A stretch of DNA of 64,000 bases. Source: Gerris lacustris. Lineage: Eukaryota > Arthropoda > Insecta > Hemiptera > Gerridae. Position 1 is the first letter of the stretch; the number at the start of each line of letters is the position of its first letter. The notes under the pieces are model-generated. The model made no database searches. It worked only from the letters and a program-made list of their open reading frames with translations, and had not been told where the DNA came from. The stretch is from contig OX578283.1 of assembly GCA_951217055.1 (NCBI GenBank), forward strand, positions 61,323,832-61,387,831, written 5' to 3'. The translations under genes were made by a program, and so were the position numbers. Of this stretch, positions 52,501 through 58,500 are shown piece after piece.

Positions 52501-55500
52501 TGTATATAATAACTTTACAAAACAAATGGTCATTCCACTGTAGATTGCGTTCGATAATACATTAAACAAAATCAATGAAACATTAAATATATTGAAGTAA
52601 AAGCTCTGAGAAACTGCTTATATATTATATTGTCACCCATTACATTAATATGTTTTTCCATTATATAATGTATGAAGCCTGAATCAAATTAATGATTGGT
52701 AAATAGAAAAAATAATTATTTATTTACTTTAAGGGGCGAGCTGTGAATAAAAATGGTCAACTAAGGTGGTCCAAACTGTTTTATATTAAACATTAGTTAT
52801 TGTGTTTTAACTACGATTTTATTAGCTTGCTTTCTTGTTTGTTTGTTTGTCCAGTACAAATCTTGCAATAGATTTTTAACTAACTTCCCGAGTAGCCAGA
52901 CATTTGAAACTTCTGGAATAGCTCAGAACACGATGACAATGCATTATTTTAATACTTTTAGCCGTCTTTCAGCAGAATTTAATTCGTTTTCAGCTAATTT
53001 TGCTGTATAGAAAGTTAGTTCGGAAAAAATCCGCAAGTTACTTATTTGTTTTTGACATATCCCATATTTACAATCTTCATTTTGACGGGTTTCAAATTTA
53101 TGATTTATGACAGATAAAAACGTAGTATATAAAAAGTTCTTTTTATCTTGTAATTATTACAATCTTTTATTTAACTTACAATGTATGTATGTATGTTCGG
53201 GTCAAATCTTGCAACTGAATTTTAAAGCAGTTATCCTCAACCGATTGAATTGAAATTTTGCATACAGGTTAAGTTTGGATGACAATGAATGGTTAGCTAA
53301 GTGACTTCATTCTAAATCCAATATGGCGGATAGCACAAGATGGTGGACTAGGTATTTTTTTATCAAGCCCATGATATGGGTATCAAATGAAAGGGTTTGC
53401 TGAGAAGAATACGAATAAAACCTAGTTTTTATAAATATTTGTTTTATAATCAACTTATTTTTAAGGGAATGACTTAAAAATCGGAATAGTGCTGGGGGTC
53501 AGAAAAGTTGAGTTTTACGATATTGTGGTACAAATTTGGTGATAATGTTTCGTCTTTATCACCTATTTTCGAAAAAAAGCATATATTCTTCGGATACCGT
53601 ATTTTCTATCCAATGTAGCAGTGACTATCGTAGCTTAAGAATTTAGGAAGTGTAGCGACAATATTACATCCTTTTTTTCCTTGTTACAACCATAACTTAA
53701 CAAATCAATTAAATAAATAAGTTAAAGCTAATATGAAGTAATCAGACAATAGTTATTTATGTAACTAGGCAGCAAAATGGAATTTTACTGACTAGTGATT
53801 AGATTAGCCTCCGAGCCGAAGGCGAGGACAGGCCATGATAATTAACTGCCGAGGCAGGTAATTTTCCTATTTGACTGCCGAGGCGAAGCCGAGGCAGGCA
53901 ATGAGTAAACGAGGCAGAAATGTTTCCTTTGCTGCCTTGTTGCATACAATATTTTATCTACTTGCGGTAGAAAAATGAACCTGCTAAAATGTTATCATTA
54001 TTAATATAACATAGTTAATAACTATGTGTCATATTAATAAAGATAATAATAATAACATATATGTATTAACTAAAATTAATGTTCAAATAAGAAACTTGGG
54101 AATAATAACAATAAGTGAAAAGCAAACTCAAACTATAACAACAAAACACACGTTTATAAGACACATAACTTCTGATTGAATAATGCACGCAATATAAAAT
54201 ATTTATTTATATTTTTACTAAAAAATTAATAAAAGTGTTAAAGATATCTTCTATTGCTTAAAAGAAAAGAAGTAACTAGGATACATCAAGTAAAGTAGCT
54301 AGTCTAATTTAGAATGACTTAAATAATAAAAATAATATGGATGTTCAATGTTTACATGACGCTACAGTATAGTCAGGGACTCTACTATTTGTTTTAATTA
54401 AATATCTACTATTCATTGAACGTATTTAACTGAATTAACAAAATATAAACAAATTATTTTATTATAAAAACGTTTATTTATAAAATATTACTTATTTAAC
54501 TATTGTATATATAATGTTATAAGATAGAGATAATAGTATAAACAGTTCTTGCCAAAATACGAGTTATGACACGCAGTGGTAAACACTGTTACTTTCTCTG
54601 CCTAGGCAGGGAAATATTTCCCTGCCTAGGCAGAGAAAATATTTTCCTGACTGTTTTAACTACTTTCCTGCCTGTTTTTAATATTTTAATAACAAATCAG
54701 GGTAATAGTACTTTCCAGCCTAAAAACAGTTAAGTAATGTTTAATTTTTCTGCCGCGAGTAGATAAAATATTTTACTTTATATTCATTCCATTAACATCT
54801 CGCAGTTAAATTTGTGCGGAATAAACAATTTTTATAAAATATAGTCATCTCTAAAATTATGAAATATTTTAATTTATTCTAGCTAAATTGGCGTTTTCTT
54901 TTTAAATACATTTTGATCAGCATAAATTAAAAGTTCTTAATGAATAATTATTTCCTGTTCTGCCTGCTATTTACAAATGAATAAACTCTATTTTATATAA
55001 ATATCATAACATTACGTAAAAATAAATTATAATTGGTCATTACGTTTTTTTTCTTAGAATCGTGATTTCCTGTAAAAAGTTGTTTCAAGGTATCAAATGT
55101 CTAGTTTATTATATTTTTCTTTCTAGTTCATTGCTAATTAAATTTAAAAAATAACCCTCGTGGAACGAATGGTTATTTTTATTCTGTCAGGATTAAATTT
55201 CGTTACTACTGGTTTAGAAATATATTTGTATTGCAAAAAGGGATGTTTCACCTAAATTAAAGGGTACTTCTTTAGATTGTTACTACCTATGTTTTTTTTA
55301 GAATTAAATGACTGACTAAATAACTATTAAGACAAAGAGATGTTTAGTCCAATGTACTTTGGGACAAAGGGATATCACACTTCTGTTTTTATAAGGGGAG
55401 TAACAGTCTAAAGATGAACATTTCGTACACCTTTTTTAGATTGTTACTTCCCTCTGTTTTCTTTATAAGGGGAGTAACAATCTAAAGAAGTGCCAAATAA

Positions 55501-58500
55501 AGTTAAAATTATAACTAAAGTATCATTAAAAATAAAGTTAAAATTATAACTAAAGTATCATTATAAATAAAGTTTAAATTATAACTAAAGTATTATTATA
55601 AATAAAGTTTAAATTATAACTAAAGTATCATTATAAATAAAATTTAAATTATAACTAAAGTATCATTATAAATAAAGTTTAAATTATAACTAAAGTAACA
55701 TTATAAATAAAATTTAAATTATAACTAAAGTATCATTATAAATATAGTTTAAATTATAACTAAAGTATCATTATAAATAAAGTTTAAATTATAACTAAAG
55801 TATCATTATAAATAAAGTTTAAATTATAACTAATGTATCATTATAACTATAGTTAGGGTTACCATAAACAGGGGGGGGGGGGGGGGGGGGTCAGAGAAGA
55901 AATGGCAAAAAATACTTCTAATAAGGATTATGACTTCATTTAGGATTATGACTTCTATAAGGATTATGACTTCTACATGGGTTATGACTTCTATTTGGAT
56001 TATGAATTTTATAAGGATTATGATTGACTTCTATGAGGATTATGACTTTTATAAGGATTATGATTATGACTTCTATAAGGATTATGACTTCTACATGGGT
56101 TATGACTTCTATTTGGATTATGAATTTTATAAGGATTATGATTGACTTCTATGAGGATTATGACTTTTATAAGGATTATGATTATGACTTCTATAAGGAT
56201 TATGACTTTTACATGGATTATGACTTCTATTTCGATTATGACTTTTATAAGGGTTATGATTATGGCTTTTATAAGGATTATGACTTCTACATGGATTATG
56301 ACTTCTATAACGATTATTGAGCACTTCTTAGCAATTACGAAATTACGGGGATTCAAATAATTGATTATGAAACACATTATAATTTGTTGATCTATAAACA
56401 TTTTTTTTTTTTTTTTTTCAATTTCCTATTGGAATTATCATTATCCTCTTTTTCTAATGGTTTCCGACATTCGTGATAAGTTTACCCCATAAAATAATGC
56501 TGAAGACTAATTTCTGGAAAGTTGTTGAATTATTCAACTGACGTAATTCAATAAAAAAAAGTATAAAATCTTAAGTTAGTACATGTTAGATTTGAAACTG
56601 TTTGAAATACAGAACTCATTAGGGTTTCATGAGCTATGAGTTGAAGTAAACTCATTTGAAATAAGTTCACTTTGTGATGTTACTCTGACAAGACATGAGA
56701 ATTATCTGGATCGTTTAAGAAAACTTGTTCTTGACCTCCATTCCATATCTTAACTTGATCGTCTCCTTAATATTTAATTCGGTTTCAACTTTTTAAGAAA
56801 GGATAATAAAACGTTGGCCTTTTGATGTTTTCACTTTCTTATTTCTTCTATTCGTTGTATAAATATCTATTTATCTCCAGTAGGGAGAAAAAGTTATGAT
56901 TTTGGATTAGTTTAGAGTGTCTTTTCTTCCCTGAACTCAAAAAAGGGAGAAAAAGTAAAAGTAGGGAGAAAAAGAAGGATTGCCAACTTAATTATTTTAT
57001 AAATAGTAGAGAATGAATGGCTAATGTAGTGAAGTTGTTGAAATCAGGTTGGCGACACTGCTTTTTCGACCTTATTTGTAATTTGCACTTATCATTGTTT
57101 AAAGCTGCATATAAATAACCTTCTATTTGAGTTTAATTGCAATTCTTATTCGTTTTTACTATTGAATCTCTTATATCTGCTATTAAAAGTGCTAACAATT
57201 ATTGTTATTTATTAAAATAATAAATAAAACCTGTGCAATGGATGAAGATGCGTTTTCTCCCTACTGAAGATAAAATATTGTACGTACCTCAGGAGTAAAG
57301 TGCTATAATTCCCAATTCCAATTCCCCTCGCGATAATTAGCTAATTTGCTGTTCATTGGTCATATTTGAAAAATGTTTGGATACTTTTTTATTTCATACA
57401 TTCCGAAAATCGAAATCGGCCTTAATTATTTTCGTGTATGTATGTGTGTCTGTCACCACCACTCTCACTTTATAGGTTCAAAACTGGCTTTACATTTTTT
57501 TCAGAGGTGAGCGTAAACATGATGCACATGTTGTAGGCTTGGTTTCATCGAAATATATTGAGTAGAACCAAAGTTATTAACAGTTATAAAAAATAATTTG
57601 TAAAAAAAAACCTAAAAAAATTTAGGTTGACCCACCATAACTAAAACCCACAGAGTCACTAATCAAAATGTTTAGGTATTTCTAAACCACCTAGAGACTC
57701 GCGGTTTTTTGCGTTTGGTCGGAAATTGGCCCAAACCAACTGGAAAAATCCGAAAAATTAAAAAAATCGATGGTAACGGAAGCTATGTGATCGTTCTGAA
57801 GAACGAAAAAGTTTTAGGTCTCCAATTTCAAAAATTCCACGACAGAAATCTTTTTCAGACATCAGGGATAATTTTTGGTTCCGTGTCTGTCAGTCGGTCT
57901 GTCAGTCGTTCAATTTTTACGAACCAACATATCTTAAAAACTACACGTCCGATTTTAATGAAATTTAGTTGGTAGGTTATGAGTAGCCCACTGTTGGTCC
58001 CATATAAGTTTCAACCTTCTGCGCTCATTTGTTTCTCTTCCACATGCACACAAACATACATTAATTTACACCTATAGCTTCAAAAGTACTTATCTGATTT
58101 GTATGAAACTTTTATAGTTTATCGAAAGTAACCTGCTGATAGCCCCAGATTACTTTGAACCGTCTGCGCTCTTGAACTTTTGCTTAATTGATACTTTAAT
58201 TCAAGTAAAGAATCAAAACAATTTTGACAGATTAAAGGAACGGGGGAAACAATTAAACAAATTAGACAATAATGGTTTGTAAAAGCATAAAATCGATAAA
58301 GTACATGATATTATGCGAGGAAGCCATGTGCCACACCAATTGACAGTCTATTTTTTATATACATATATAAATAGACTATTTACTCCGATTTGGAGAGTAT
58401 TATATTGTTAGTTATGGAATGAATTATGTTTAACATAGTCATCACTCTATTCCTAGGAGGCTTTGGAAACTAAACTATTTAAATTTGATCTTATGACTTT

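Noticed and set aside
55918..56401. Long open frames on both strands (Tyr/Asp-rich and Ile/Val-rich)
   Set aside because: They are translations of an 18-bp tandem repeat, open only because 18 is a multiple of three; no promoter, splice or start context.
57709..57975. 88-residue + frame with protein-like start
   Set aside because: The sequence is a dispersed repeat also present at 39540-39800, where the frame is broken.
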